Of a DNA stretch of 64,000 nt, positions 7,940 through 17,026 are shown piece after piece. The position numbers were made by a program, and so were the translations under genes. Under the pieces are notes generated by a model, which saw only the letters and a list, made by a program, of their open reading frames with translations, made no database searches and was not told the origin of the DNA. The number at the start of each line of letters is the position of its first letter. The first letter of the stretch is position 1. Source of the stretch: Salegentibacter_A chungangensis (GTDB lineage Bacteria; Bacteroidota; Bacteroidia; Flavobacteriales; Flavobacteriaceae); the NCBI RefSeq assembly GCF_042678405.1, contig NZ_JBHTLI010000001.1:868001-932000 (forward strand), read 5' to 3'.

Positions 7940-8845
7940 ATGGCTGCTACAATGAACCAGCGGTTTATGCTGAAAATGCTGAGTTTGTTCTCGGTAGTCC
8001 GCGGCTATAATATCCTTATCCTTATCATTGCCCAGTACCTTACCTCGGCTTTTATCCTGGGGCACGATCTGCCTTTACGGGAAGTACTGCTGGACGATAA
8101 CCTGTTTTTTCTTATTCTTTCTTCGGCTACGGTAGTGGCCTCCGGGTATATTATCAATAACTTTTACGACAGTGAGAAAGACCTGATCAACCGTCCCAAG
8201 AAGACAATGCTGGACAGGGTGGTGAGTCAGCGGACAAAGCTTTCGGTGTATTTTATCCTGAACTTCGCCGCGATCTTCTTTGCCAGTTACGTGTCCTTCA
8301 GGGCAGTGGTATTCTTTTCGATCTACATTTTCGCGATCTGGTTCTATTCCCACCGGCTTAAAAAGATACTGTTCCTTGGGAATCTTGTGGCTTCCATTCT
8401 GGTGATCACCCCATTCTTTGCCATTTTCGTTTACTATAAGAATTTCGAGACCGTGATATTTATTCACGCCACCTTTCTGTATCTTATGATCGTGATGCGG
8501 GAACTTGTAAAGGACCTGGAGAATATGAAAGGAGATCTTATCCAGAACTACAGGACCATCCCTCTGGTATATGGGGAGAAGATGAGCAAATTCTTTCTCT
8601 CGGCACTTTCCATACTCGCCGTGATCCCTATTCTGCTTCTGGTAACCCGTTTCGATATAGGATATATGGACTATTACTTCTATGTTTCCTTTGTATTGCT
8701 GATAGTTTTTCTGCTATTCCTGTACTTCAGCAAGGCAAAATGGCAGTATTTAATGTTGCATAATATCCTCAAACTTATTATTGTGGCAGGGGTTTTCGGA
8801 ATACTTCTTATAGATTTTGAAGAGGTGCTGAAAAGGGTTTTTTAG
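7940..8845 (+). CDS. UbiA-family prenyltransferase (geranylgeranylglycerol-phosphate geranylgeranyltransferase-like)
   Basis: A 301-residue integral membrane prenyltransferase of the UbiA superfamily. The first aspartate-rich motif is NNFYDSEKD (73-81), followed by NRPKKTM; the second is in RELVKDLENMKGD. About eight hydrophobic helices are visible. Flavobacterial members at this position are commonly annotated as digeranylgeranylglyceryl-phosphate-synthase-like, but the acceptor is unproven. The gene follows mevalonate kinase by 13 bases, so isoprenoid precursor synthesis and use are coupled. MAATMNQ could alternatively start at the second Met (MNQRF). Confidence 0.8.
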   Translation: MAATMNQRFMLKMLSLFSVVRGYNILILIIAQYLTSAFILGHDLPLREVLLDDNLFFLILSSATVVASGYIINNFYDSEKDLINRPKKTMLDRVVSQRTKLSVYFILNFAAIFFASYVSFRAVVFFSIYIFAIWFYSHRLKKILFLGNLVASILVITPFFAIFVYYKNFETVIFIHATFLYLMIVMRELVKDLENMKGDLIQNYRTIPLVYGEKMSKFFLSALSILAVIPILLLVTRFDIGYMDYYFYVSFVLLIVFLLFLYFSKAKWQYLMLHNILKLIIVAGVFGILLIDFEEVLKRVF

Positions 8846-8915
8846 CTGGAGGACTTAAAAATATCCTCGGGGCCAAATCTTTTGCCAATAAGTTAGTTAG
8901 GTCGCAATCTATCAG

Positions 8916-8923
8916 TATCTTTG
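8916..8923 (+). promoter_or_regulatory. Bacteroidota -7 element ahead of the pseudouridine synthase gene
   Basis: TATCTTTG is a full TAnnTTTG match, 15 bases upstream of the ATG at 8939. A weak -33-like TTAG lies at 8893-8896, 19 bases away. The transcript would have a leader of about 10 bases. Confidence 0.55.
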
Positions 8924-8938
8924 CAAAAAATTAGCAAT

Positions 8939-9778
8939 ATGAGCAGAAACGATAAATCTTCAGGTAATAAGTTTAGCGGAAGACAAGGCGGCGGAAAGAA
9001 AAAGAAATCTTTCGCAAGAGGAAACGCGCCTGTTAAGAAGCAGGGAGCGCCGAAGACAGCGTCTAATAAAGACGGGATTCGTTTGAACAAATATGTTGCT
9101 AATGCAGGTGTTTGCTCACGCAGGGATGCCGATATCTTTATTGCTGCCGGAAGCGTTACCGTGAACGGGAAAGTGGTTACAGAGATGGGCTACAAAGTGC
9201 AGCTGAGCGATGAGGTGAAGTTTGACGGCCGAAGCATTACGCCAGACAGGCCTGAATATGTATTGCTAAACAAGCCTAAAGGATTCTATACTACAGGAAA
9301 TCCTGAAAAAGGAGGCCGAACCGTTATGGATATTATCAGTAAAGCCAGCAAATCTAAGCTGGACCCGGTTGGGAAACTGGATACCCAGGCATCAGGACTC
9401 TTGCTTTTTACCAACGATGGAGCTATGGCCAAGAGACTTGCGAAGCCTAAGAACGGGATTCGCCAGATCTATCACGTAGAGCTTAACCGCCCGTTAAAGC
9501 AGGAAGACCTTGATAAGGTCAGGAAAGGCGTAATTCTTGCCGACGGGAAAATAAGCGTGCAGGATATCAGCTATGTTACAGATCGTCCTAAGAACGAGAT
9601 CGGGCTTGAGATCAACAGTGTGAAGAACCATATCGTTCAGAAGCTGTTCAAGAGCCTTGATTATGATATCGTGAAGCTGGACAGGGTGGTTTTTGGCGGC
9701 CTTACCAAGAAAGACCTTCCACGAGGCAGATTCAGACATCTTACCCAGCAGGAAGTCATAAATTTAGGGATGCTGTAA
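8939..9778 (+). CDS. RsuA/RluB-type pseudouridine synthase
   Basis: A 279-residue rRNA pseudouridine synthase. A basic, glycine-rich N-terminal tail (~1-45, with KKKKSF and similar runs) precedes an S4 RNA-binding domain (RLNKYVANAGVCSRRDAD, ~47-95) and the RsuA-type catalytic domain with the nucleophilic Asp in GKLDTQASG (D148). These enzymes isomerise uridine in 23S (RluB) or 16S (RsuA) rRNA; the exact target cannot be called from sequence alone. The ATG at 8939 was chosen over an upstream TTG because the promoter -7 element overlaps the latter. The basic tail is typical for Bacteroidota homologues. Confidence 0.9.
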   Translation: MSRNDKSSGNKFSGRQGGGKKKKSFARGNAPVKKQGAPKTASNKDGIRLNKYVANAGVCSRRDADIFIAAGSVTVNGKVVTEMGYKVQLSDEVKFDGRSITPDRPEYVLLNKPKGFYTTGNPEKGGRTVMDIISKASKSKLDPVGKLDTQASGLLLFTNDGAMAKRLAKPKNGIRQIYHVELNRPLKQEDLDKVRKGVILADGKISVQDISYVTDRPKNEIGLEINSVKNHIVQKLFKSLDYDIVKLDRVVFGGLTKKDLPRGRFRHLTQQEVINLGML

Positions 9779-10113
9779 AGCCTTAAATTTTTTTCAGAAT
9801 TCAATATACTTTTTTAATACATTTGCTTCGGCTTATGCTGCTTTTCAATGAAGATGATCGGCAGAGGCCGGTAGCTTAATTATGTATTGTATTTCTGAAA
9901 AAGAAAATACCGAACACAAAGATTGTAATTGACCAGAATAACTTTTCTTTTGGAGGGCTTTCCTGAAATTGCCTTCCCGCACTTGTTTAAGACCTGCATT
10001 CAGGCAGGTTCTCAACCTAAATTAATTTTATCTTAACAATAATTTACCAGTCATTTTTTTTGGTAGCATAATTTAATGCCTAATTTTTACCTTTAAAACC
10101 TAACTCTAACCAA
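9779..10113. other. Gene-free stretch upstream of speA
   Basis: No ORF of note. A full -7 match TACATTTG lies at 9818-9825, but without a clear -33. A 6-bp hairpin ACCTGC-6 nt-GCAGGT sits at 9992-10009, and a small TTTCT/AGAAA hairpin near 9890-9903. Closer to the gene, TACCTTTA (10088-10095) is a 7 of 8 match to the -7 consensus and is the likelier speA promoter. A long 5' leader is possible, but no known riboswitch was recognised. Confidence 0.4.
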
Positions 10114-11517
10114 TTGAATACCAAATACAGCGATTTAATAGATCAGACCTACTATTTTCCCCAGGAGGAATTTAAGTTGGAAGGAAGCGAGCTTCGTTTT
10201 CACGATATAGACCTGATGGACCTTGTAAAAAAATACGGGGCACCACTTAAATTCACCTATTTGCCTAAGATCTCTGAGAATATCAAAAAGGCCAAATTAT
10301 GGTTTAATAATGCAATAGAGAAACACGATTATAAGGGGTCTTATAATTATTGCTATTGTACCAAAAGTTCGCATTTTGAACACGTGCTGAACGAAGCATT
10401 GAAAAATGATATTCATATTGAGACCTCTTCGGCCTTCGATATCAATATTGTTGAAAAACTTAAGACTTCGGGAAAGATTACCGATGATACTTATGTGATC
10501 TGTAACGGCTTTAAACGCGATCAGTACGTAGAGAATATTGCCCGCCTGCTTAATAACGGGCACAGGAACTGTATTCCCATTATCGATAACTACGAGGAAT
10601 TAGACCTTCTGACCGAAAGAATAGACGGGAAGTTCGAGATAGGGATCAGGATCGCTTCGGAAGAAGAGCCGAAGTTCGAATTCTATACCTCAAGGCTTGG
10701 CATAGGCTATAAGAACATAGTCCCCTTTTACAACAAGACCATCAGGGAAAATGAACAGGTTCACCTCAGAATGCTTCATTTTTTCATCAATACCGGGATT
10801 CGTGATACCGCCTATTACTGGAACGAGCTGAATAAATGTCTGAAAGTATATATCAACCTCAAGAAAGTATGTCCTCACCTGGACAGCCTGAACATTGGAG
10901 GAGGTTTTCCCGTAAAGAATTCGCTGGCTTTCGAATATGATTATGAGTATATGATAGATGAGATCATCAATCAGATAAAACTTGCCTGTGAGGAAGCCGG
11001 AGTGGATGTGCCTAATATTTTCACCGAATTCGGAAGTTTTACCGTTGGTGAAAGCGGGGGTGCCATCTATGAAGTGCTTTACCAGAAACAGCAGAACGAC
11101 AGGGAGAAATGGAATATGATCAATTCTTCCTTTATCACCACTTTACCCGATACCTGGGCTATAAGCAAGAAGTTCGTGATGCTGGCCATCAACCGCTGGA
11201 ACGACGAATATGAACGGGTGCTGCTTGGAGGCCTTACTTGTGACAGTGACGATTATTATAATTCTGAACAGCACACCAACGCGATCTATCTTCCGAAGTT
11301 CAAAAAGGAAAAACCGTTATATATAGGCTTCTTTAATACCGGGGCTTACCAGGATACGATTGGAGGATTTGGAGGATTGCAGCACTGCCTTATTCCGCAG
11401 CCCAAACATATCCTTATAGACAGGGATGAAGAAGGGAATATAAGGACAGAGCTTTTCAGTGAACAGCAGAAGGCTGAAGATATGCTCGCAATTTTAGGCT
11501 ATAGCAGAGACAATTAA
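10114..11517 (+). CDS. speA: Arginine decarboxylase (type III fold, PLP-dependent)
   Basis: A 467-residue alanine-racemase-fold (type III) PLP decarboxylase. The PLP lysine is probably K84 in YCTKSSHFEH; IIDNYEEL, LNIGGGFPV and FTEFGSFTVGESG are the expected barrel motifs, and LGGLTCDSDD gives the Cys-Asp catalytic region. It would convert arginine to agmatine. It is shorter than E. coli SpeA and matches the form usual in Flavobacteriia. The only suitable start is a TTG at 10114 (MNTKYSDL); no ATG exists nearby upstream. Agmatinase and a DHS-like enzyme follow on the same strand, which supports arginine rather than lysine or diaminopimelate as the substrate. Confidence 0.85.
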   Translation: MNTKYSDLIDQTYYFPQEEFKLEGSELRFHDIDLMDLVKKYGAPLKFTYLPKISENIKKAKLWFNNAIEKHDYKGSYNYCYCTKSSHFEHVLNEALKNDIHIETSSAFDINIVEKLKTSGKITDDTYVICNGFKRDQYVENIARLLNNGHRNCIPIIDNYEELDLLTERIDGKFEIGIRIASEEEPKFEFYTSRLGIGYKNIVPFYNKTIRENEQVHLRMLHFFINTGIRDTAYYWNELNKCLKVYINLKKVCPHLDSLNIGGGFPVKNSLAFEYDYEYMIDEIINQIKLACEEAGVDVPNIFTEFGSFTVGESGGAIYEVLYQKQQNDREKWNMINSSFITTLPDTWAISKKFVMLAINRWNDEYERVLLGGLTCDSDDYYNSEQHTNAIYLPKFKKEKPLYIGFFNTGAYQDTIGGFGGLQHCLIPQPKHILIDRDEEGNIRTELFSEQQKAEDMLAILGYSRDN

Positions 11518-11572
11518 AATTTTATATTTTTAATACCAATTAAATTAATCAACTAACTAATCTTTACTTAAA

Positions 11573-12448
11573 ATGAGTAAAAAGAATTACGCCGGGATAC
11601 CCGATAAGTACGCTCGTATAGACGAAGCGAAGGTGGTATTGATTCCTGTTCCCTACGATGGTACCAGTACCTGGCAAAAGGGAGCCGATAAGGGGCCTGA
11701 GGCCTTTTTGGAAGCTTCTGAAAATATGGAGCTTTATGATATCGAAACCCGATCAGAGGTTTATAAGAAAGGGATATACCTTGCCCCGCCGGTATCTGAA
11801 AATTCTTCCCCTGAAAAAATGGTGGAAGCGGTGTACAAGACCACGAAGAATTATATCAAACAGGATAAGTTCGTCACCCTTTTTGGAGGGGAGCATTCTG
11901 TTTCTATAGGCTCTATAAGGGCTTTCAATGAAGCTTTTGAAGATCTTACCGTGGTGCAGCTTGACGCTCACGCCGATCTTCGCCCGGAGTATGAAGGTTC
12001 CAAATGCAATCACGCCTGTGCGGTGCACGAGGCCAGTAAGACCACCAACCTTGTTCAGGTAGGGATCAGGTCTATGGATGTTTCGGAGACCGAGCATATG
12101 GACGAAAACCAGGTGTATTTTGCTCACGATCTTTATGAAGACTGGATGGACGATGCCATAGGGCAGATGACGCCGAATGTTTTTATCACGATAGATCTTG
12201 ACGCATTTGATCCTTCCATCTTACCCTCAACAGGAACCCCGGAACCCGGAGGTCTTTTCTGGTATGAAACCCTGGAATTCCTGAAAATGATGTTCAAAAA
12301 GAAGAATGTGGTAGGATTCGACATCGTAGAGCTGTGCCCGAATAAGAACGAGAGGTCTTCAGACTTCCTCGCGGCCAAGCTTTATTACAAGATGTTGAGC
12401 TACAAATTCAAATATCAAAATTATAACGAAGAAGACGAAGATGAGTAA
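11573..12448 (+). CDS. speB: Agmatinase
   Basis: A 291-residue ureohydrolase that hydrolyses agmatine to putrescine and urea. All binuclear manganese ligands are present: H108 in GGEHSVS, D131/H133/D135 in LDAHADLR, and D208/D210 in TIDLDAFDPS. The CNHACAVHEA segment after the second motif is typical of agmatinases. It lies 55 bases after speA and overlaps the following deoxyhypusine-synthase-like gene by 8 bases, indicating translational coupling. The overlap and order place putrescine as the substrate of the next enzyme. Confidence 0.92.
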   Translation: MSKKNYAGIPDKYARIDEAKVVLIPVPYDGTSTWQKGADKGPEAFLEASENMELYDIETRSEVYKKGIYLAPPVSENSSPEKMVEAVYKTTKNYIKQDKFVTLFGGEHSVSIGSIRAFNEAFEDLTVVQLDAHADLRPEYEGSKCNHACAVHEASKTTNLVQVGIRSMDVSETEHMDENQVYFAHDLYEDWMDDAIGQMTPNVFITIDLDAFDPSILPSTGTPEPGGLFWYETLEFLKMMFKKKNVVGFDIVELCPNKNERSSDFLAAKLYYKMLSYKFKYQNYNEEDEDE

Positions 12449-13412
12449 AGGAGCAATCTCTCAGTTTATAGAAAAGTATTATCTGCATTTTAATTCGGCG
12501 GCTCTTGTAGATGCGGCCAAGGATTACGAAAAGCAATTGGAAGGCGGCGCAAAGATGCTGGTGTCCCTTGCGGGCGCAATGAGTACGGCCGAGCTTGGGA
12601 AGATCTTTGCCGAGATCATCAGGCAGGATAAGGTTCAGATCATTTCCTGTACCGGGGCCAACTTGGAGGAAGATGTGATGAATCTTGTGGCCCACTCGCA
12701 TTACAAAAGGGTTCCTAATTACCGGGATCTTACTCCTAAGGAAGAATGGGATCTTTTGGAAAAAGGACTCAACCGGGTTACCGATACCTGTATTCCTGAA
12801 GAAGAAGCCTTCAGAAGGATCCAGGAACATATCTTTGACATCTGGAAAGAGGCCGATGAAAAAGGAGAACGCTATTTTCCTCATGAATTTCTCTATAAAC
12901 TATTGCTTTCCGGAAAGCTGGAACAATATTATGAGATTGACCTTAAGGATTCCTGGATGTACGCGGCTGCAGAGAAAAATCTCCCGATAGTGGTTCCCGG
13001 ATGGGAAGACAGTACCCTTGGGAACATTTTCGCCTCCTACGTGCTTAAAGGAGAACTGAAGGCAAGTACGATGAAATCCGGCATCGAGTATATGACCTTT
13101 TTAGCCGATTGGTACACCGAAAATTCGAAGAACGGAATTGGTTTCTTCCAGATTGGAGGAGGGATTGCCGGGGATTTCCCGATTTGCGTGGTGCCGATGC
13201 TTTACCAGGATATGGAACGTACCGATACGCCTTTCTGGAGCTACTTTTGCCAGATCTCCGATTCTACAACCAGTTACGGTTCATATTCAGGAGCCGTACC
13301 TAACGAGAAGATCACCTGGGGGAAACTGGATATAGACACTCCAAAACATATCATAGAAAGCGATGCGACCATCGTGGCGCCGCTTATTTTTGCATACCTG
13401 CTGGATATGTAA
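12441..13412 (+). CDS. Deoxyhypusine synthase-family protein, probable homospermidine synthase
   Basis: A 323-residue protein of the deoxyhypusine synthase fold. The motifs ISCTGANLEEDV, VVPGWEDSTLGN, FFQIGGGIAGDFP and SGAVPNEKITWGKL are visible; K295 in TWGK corresponds to the lysine that carries the aminobutyl intermediate in eukaryotic DHS. Bacteria have no eIF5A, so a polyamine role is expected: transfer of an aminobutyl group to putrescine to give homospermidine, a polyamine reported as major in many Flavobacteriia. The 8-base overlap with speB supports this. It is followed by a strong terminator. Enzyme assay would be needed to separate homospermidine from another product. Confidence 0.85.
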   Translation: MSKGAISQFIEKYYLHFNSAALVDAAKDYEKQLEGGAKMLVSLAGAMSTAELGKIFAEIIRQDKVQIISCTGANLEEDVMNLVAHSHYKRVPNYRDLTPKEEWDLLEKGLNRVTDTCIPEEEAFRRIQEHIFDIWKEADEKGERYFPHEFLYKLLLSGKLEQYYEIDLKDSWMYAAAEKNLPIVVPGWEDSTLGNIFASYVLKGELKASTMKSGIEYMTFLADWYTENSKNGIGFFQIGGGIAGDFPICVVPMLYQDMERTDTPFWSYFCQISDSTTSYGSYSGAVPNEKITWGKLDIDTPKHIIESDATIVAPLIFAYLLDM

Positions 13413-13437
13413 TTAAGATAGTTTTACCATAAGTTAG

Positions 13438-13482
13438 GCTGCCTCGTGATAATATTTCCTTATCATTGGGCAGCTTTTTTAT
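13438..13482 (+). terminator. Rho-independent terminator after the polyamine genes
   Basis: Stem GCTGCC (13438-13443) and TGATAA (13447-13452) pairs with TTATCA (13460-13465) and GGCAGC (13469-13474), separated by a small internal loop, followed by six T. It closes the speA-speB-DHS unit. Confidence 0.85.
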
Positions 13483-13532
13483 TGGTCCGGGGCTGATGAG
13501 AAATAGTCTTTGAAAACATTATTTGCAGGTGT

Positions 13533-14162
13533 ATGAACGAGTGGGTGATCTTTGGATTAGGCTTTTTGGCGCAGTTATTTTTCTCTGCCAGGCTGGTTAC
13601 TCAATGGTTCATATCTGAAAAGGCTAAAAAGGTAAAGACTCCGGTGATCTTCTGGAAACTGAGTTTGCTGGCTTCCATCCTCCTGTTCATATACGGATAC
13701 TTAAGGGAAGACCTTGCCATTATGCTCGGCCAGTTCCTGATCTATGCAGTCTACATCAGAAACCTGCAGCTACAGGGAGCGTGGAATAAAACCAGTCTGT
13801 TTTTTCGCGGCTTAGTCCTTGGATTCCCGGTGGCGCTGTCTTTCTACGGAATGTTCTATAATAGTCTTGAATGGACAGATCTTATAAACGGGGTCAATAT
13901 TTCTCCGTGGCTGGTGATTTTGGGTGTTTTTGGCCAGGTTGTCTATACTTCCCGCTTCTTTTATCAGTGGTATTTTGCTGAAAAGACCGGACATTCATTT
14001 CTGCCGGAAGGCTTTTGGATCCTGAGTGTTTTAGGAGCTGTTTTCTTATTTACTTACGGAATTTTTCGAAATGACCCTGTCCTCATATCTGCTCATTTTT
14101 TCGGCGGACTTATCTATATGAGAGATCTTTATATTTTGCGGAGATCTGAAGCCAGGGCCTGA
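13533..14162 (+). CDS. LAB_N (lipid-A-disaccharide synthase N-terminal-like) membrane protein
   Basis: A 209-residue integral membrane protein containing two copies of the LAB_N domain, at about residues 3-70 and 125-200. Each copy has the pattern GF(L/F)AQxxFSARLVTQW / FGQVVYTSRFFYQWYFAEK and the later YIRNL / YMRDLY end. About six transmembrane helices are predicted by eye. LAB_N proteins are small membrane partners often found with glycosyltransferases that modify lipid-linked sugars; they lack the catalytic part of LpxB. It converges with, and overlaps by 34 bases, the mannosyltransferase-like gene on the other strand. Confidence 0.82.
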   Translation: MNEWVIFGLGFLAQLFFSARLVTQWFISEKAKKVKTPVIFWKLSLLASILLFIYGYLREDLAIMLGQFLIYAVYIRNLQLQGAWNKTSLFFRGLVLGFPVALSFYGMFYNSLEWTDLINGVNISPWLVILGVFGQVVYTSRFFYQWYFAEKTGHSFLPEGFWILSVLGAVFLFTYGIFRNDPVLISAHFFGGLIYMRDLYILRRSEARA

Positions 14163-15511
14163 GGTTCAAGAGGCTTATTTCCGAAGACCTCATAGCTTAA
14201 GGCACCGAAAACTAAAAGGTATTCCAGGCCTACTATCCACAAATTCTCCTGGAACCCGTTGCTGCCGTAGGCATAATAGCTAAAGAATACTACGAAGGAC
14301 CAGGCCAGTGCGAACCTGTACCTTGTAAAGACCGAAAGCATCAGGGGTGTGGCTATATACCAGGGATGAATGGTGGTGGAAAGAAAGAAATAGGCTGAAA
14401 TACCAAGCAGCATTGAGCTGATAAGCCTTTCAGTATTATTATTCTTTCTGAAGAAACTAAGTCCTGTCAGGATCAAAATAACCATCACCGGCAGGATCTT
14501 TCCGGCGGTTGCAATTATGTTATAGCCCTTTACCTGAAAGCCGATCCAGCGCACGATATAGTAGATACTGGCGTTGAATTCGAATTTTTGAAACCAGAGC
14601 CCTATGCTTTCTGTGAAATTCGAGATCAGTTCGGCAGAGAGGAATGGAAGAAATGAGATCAAGACAGTTGCTACGGTCACTGCATAAAAGCCTGTAAGTT
14701 TGCCTAAACCCAGGCTTGTGTTAGAGTTTTCTGTTGTTCTGTTATTGAAATATTTAAGCAGAAGTGGGAGGAACAATAAAGGCAGCAATTTCACGGAAAC
14801 CGATATCCCCAGTAATACCGCACTCCAGATCCATTTTCTTCTATGAAGCAGGTAAAGCGACCAGACCAGGAAGAAGAGCATCACCCCTTCAAAATGAAGG
14901 TTTCCGGTAAGCTCAATAAGGATGAAGGGATTCAGAATATACCAGAATATCCGGTATTTTGGCAGGTTTAGGGACCCGAGTAATTTGCTTCCGAAATAAA
15001 GCGTTCCCAGGTCAGCGGCTATAATAAAGAGCCTCAGTATAAGCACTGAAGCGATAATACTGTTTTCGGCCAGAAAAGCTGCAATTCCAAAGATCATCTG
15101 ATTCACAGGGGGATAGCTCGTGAAGTTTCCCGCGCTCAAACTTCCCATTCCTGCGATGAGTTGTGGACCCTGGGAGATGCTTCCGGTAAAACTTTCAGGA
15201 GTAGAAAGGTAAGGGCTTATGCCTTCTGCCAGCAACCTGCCGTCCCAGATGAATCGAAAAAAGTCCTGGGAGAGATTAGGCAAGGCCATAATGAATATCA
15301 GCCGGTATAAAACAGCCAGCCCCGCCAGGAGCTTAAAATTGGTCTTTTCAACTTGAATGAGTTTGAAGCTCAGGAAAAAGAGTCCTGCGTACAGGCTTAT
15401 CAGTTTTATAAAATCAGAGCGGACAAGGTCATAACCAAATGCAGCGTAAAATACCGCTACAGAGAGCGATATTATTACGGAGTACTTATGATACCTGAGA
15501 AAATCTTTCAT
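14129..15511 (-). CDS. Polyprenol-type mannosyltransferase-like membrane protein
   Basis: A 460-residue membrane protein with roughly 11-12 hydrophobic helices and the loop signature NLSQDFFRFIWDGRLLAEGISPY, containing the acidic D-x-x-R-x-x-WDGR motif seen in polyprenol-phosphate-sugar-dependent GT-C mannosyltransferases. Such enzymes move a sugar from a lipid-phosphate donor to an acceptor on the outer face of the membrane. It follows the two GT2 genes (42-base gap) and is the last gene of the long minus-strand run that starts with the arsenosugar genes. The DPM1-like GT2 two genes upstream could make its donor. Sugar and acceptor are not known. Confidence 0.75.
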   Translation of the reverse strand: MKDFLRYHKYSVIISLSVAVFYAAFGYDLVRSDFIKLISLYAGLFFLSFKLIQVEKTNFKLLAGLAVLYRLIFIMALPNLSQDFFRFIWDGRLLAEGISPYLSTPESFTGSISQGPQLIAGMGSLSAGNFTSYPPVNQMIFGIAAFLAENSIIASVLILRLFIIAADLGTLYFGSKLLGSLNLPKYRIFWYILNPFILIELTGNLHFEGVMLFFLVWSLYLLHRRKWIWSAVLLGISVSVKLLPLLFLPLLLKYFNNRTTENSNTSLGLGKLTGFYAVTVATVLISFLPFLSAELISNFTESIGLWFQKFEFNASIYYIVRWIGFQVKGYNIIATAGKILPVMVILILTGLSFFRKNNNTERLISSMLLGISAYFFLSTTIHPWYIATPLMLSVFTRYRFALAWSFVVFFSYYAYGSNGFQENLWIVGLEYLLVFGALSYEVFGNKPLEPQALASDLRKI

Positions 15512-15553
15512 TTTTAGACTGCCTGTCCAAATTTATGAAAGTTGGGGGAAATA

Positions 15554-17026
15554 CTATCTTCTTAAGTTGAGGGAGTTGATCACCACAAAGCCGAAGCCGC
15601 CGAAAAGCATCAGGTGGAATATAAAAAGCCCGAAATCTTTTAGTAAAAATGCACTCCACAGGGCGAAGCCGAAATAAAGGAAAAGCCCGGCTTCCAGGAT
15701 CAGGTTTAAAGAGAAACTTTCCTTAATGTATTTATTGCCTTTCCAGGAGTCTTTGAGGTTATTGATGTTGAATTTTGGGGTTCTGATGAATTCTGATTTT
15801 TTTCCGAAATGTCCTTCCAGCACCGCCAGGGAATTATGCACCGAAAAGCCCATCGCTACCGAAAAGAAAGTGAAGAACATCCCTATGAACCGGAAAAAAC
15901 TCCTTATTCCTTTTCCGTGGATCCTGGCATAGGCCACATAATAGCAGGAAAAGAAAATAATCGTGCTTACAGCGAAGCAGGCGAGCACATTAAAATACCA
16001 GCTGAACTGCGGATTGGTGTTCTTGATATACAGCACCGGTACGCTTAAAATAGCCAGCAGCAACACGATCAAAAACATACTGGAATTAAGGAGGTGGAAG
16101 AATCCGTGGAATTTTGTCCCGAAGGAAACCGATTTATCCCTGACCAGTTTCATATAATTCTTTCTGAAATTTTCGGCCGCCCCTTTGTTCCATCTGAACT
16201 GCTGAGATTTTGCAGCACTTATAAGCACGGGCAATTCGGCCGGCGTTTCTACATCTTCCAGATATTTGAACTTCCATTTTTTCATCTGTGCCCGGTAACT
16301 CAGGTCCAGGTCTTCGGTGAGGGTGTCTCCGCTCCAGTTGCCGGCATCCAGAATGCATTCCTTTCGCCATATTCCGGCGGTACCGTTGAAGTTTATAAAA
16401 TGCCTTCCGAAATTCCTTCCGGTCTGTTCCAGTATAAAATGAAAGTCCAGTGCAAAAGCCTGGATCCTGGTGAGCAGGGAATAATCGCGGTTAAGATGAC
16501 CCCATCTGGTTTGTACCACGCCTATTTCAGGATCTTTGAAATAGGGAACGGTCTTTTTCAGCCAGTCCGGCTCAGGCATAAAATCGGAATCGAAAATCGC
16601 GATGAACTCACCTTTAGCGATCTTCAGGCCTTCTTTTAGAGCCCCGGCCTTGAAGCCTGTTCTGTTCTTTCTTTGGATATGCTGAATGTCCAGGCCATTC
16701 TGCTGAATTTGCCCGATGAGATTGGCCGTTTTCTCCACCGATTCATCGGTAGAGTCGTCAAGCACCTGGATCTCCAGTTTATTTTTTGGATAGTCGATCT
16801 TTGCGATATTCTTCAGCAGTCTTTCCACTACGTACATTTCATTGTAAAGCGGCAGCTGGATGGTCACAACGGGGATTTCTTCTGAATTATTAAGATTGAA
16901 CTTTTCAGAAGCATCAGGTTCTTTCCGGGCTTTCAGGTAATTCACTAAAAGCTGCAGCTGCGACAGGCTATAGAAGAAAATGAGCAGCAGGGCTAGGGTG
17001 TATATGAGAATAATGGCGAGATCCAT
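15554..17026 (-). CDS. Processive GT2 glycosyltransferase, cellulose-synthase/ceramide-glucosyltransferase-like
   Basis: A 490-residue membrane glycosyltransferase of family GT2. It has an N-terminal helix (~3-28), a cytoplasmic catalytic domain with D90-D91 (LDDSTDES), DSD (146-148), TED (237-239) and the QQFRW motif (275-279), then about five C-terminal helices. This D,D,D,QxxRW set is the active-site signature of processive or lipid-acceptor GT2 enzymes. It overlaps the upstream DPM1-like gene by one base (TAATG). The role in an arsenic-linked run is unknown; a glycolipid product is inference. Confidence 0.85.
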   Translation of the reverse strand: MDLAIILIYTLALLLIFFYSLSQLQLLVNYLKARKEPDASEKFNLNNSEEIPVVTIQLPLYNEMYVVERLLKNIAKIDYPKNKLEIQVLDDSTDESVEKTANLIGQIQQNGLDIQHIQRKNRTGFKAGALKEGLKIAKGEFIAIFDSDFMPEPDWLKKTVPYFKDPEIGVVQTRWGHLNRDYSLLTRIQAFALDFHFILEQTGRNFGRHFINFNGTAGIWRKECILDAGNWSGDTLTEDLDLSYRAQMKKWKFKYLEDVETPAELPVLISAAKSQQFRWNKGAAENFRKNYMKLVRDKSVSFGTKFHGFFHLLNSSMFLIVLLLAILSVPVLYIKNTNPQFSWYFNVLACFAVSTIIFFSCYYVAYARIHGKGIRSFFRFIGMFFTFFSVAMGFSVHNSLAVLEGHFGKKSEFIRTPKFNINNLKDSWKGNKYIKESFSLNLILEAGLFLYFGFALWSAFLLKDFGLFIFHLMLFGGFGFVVINSLNLRR

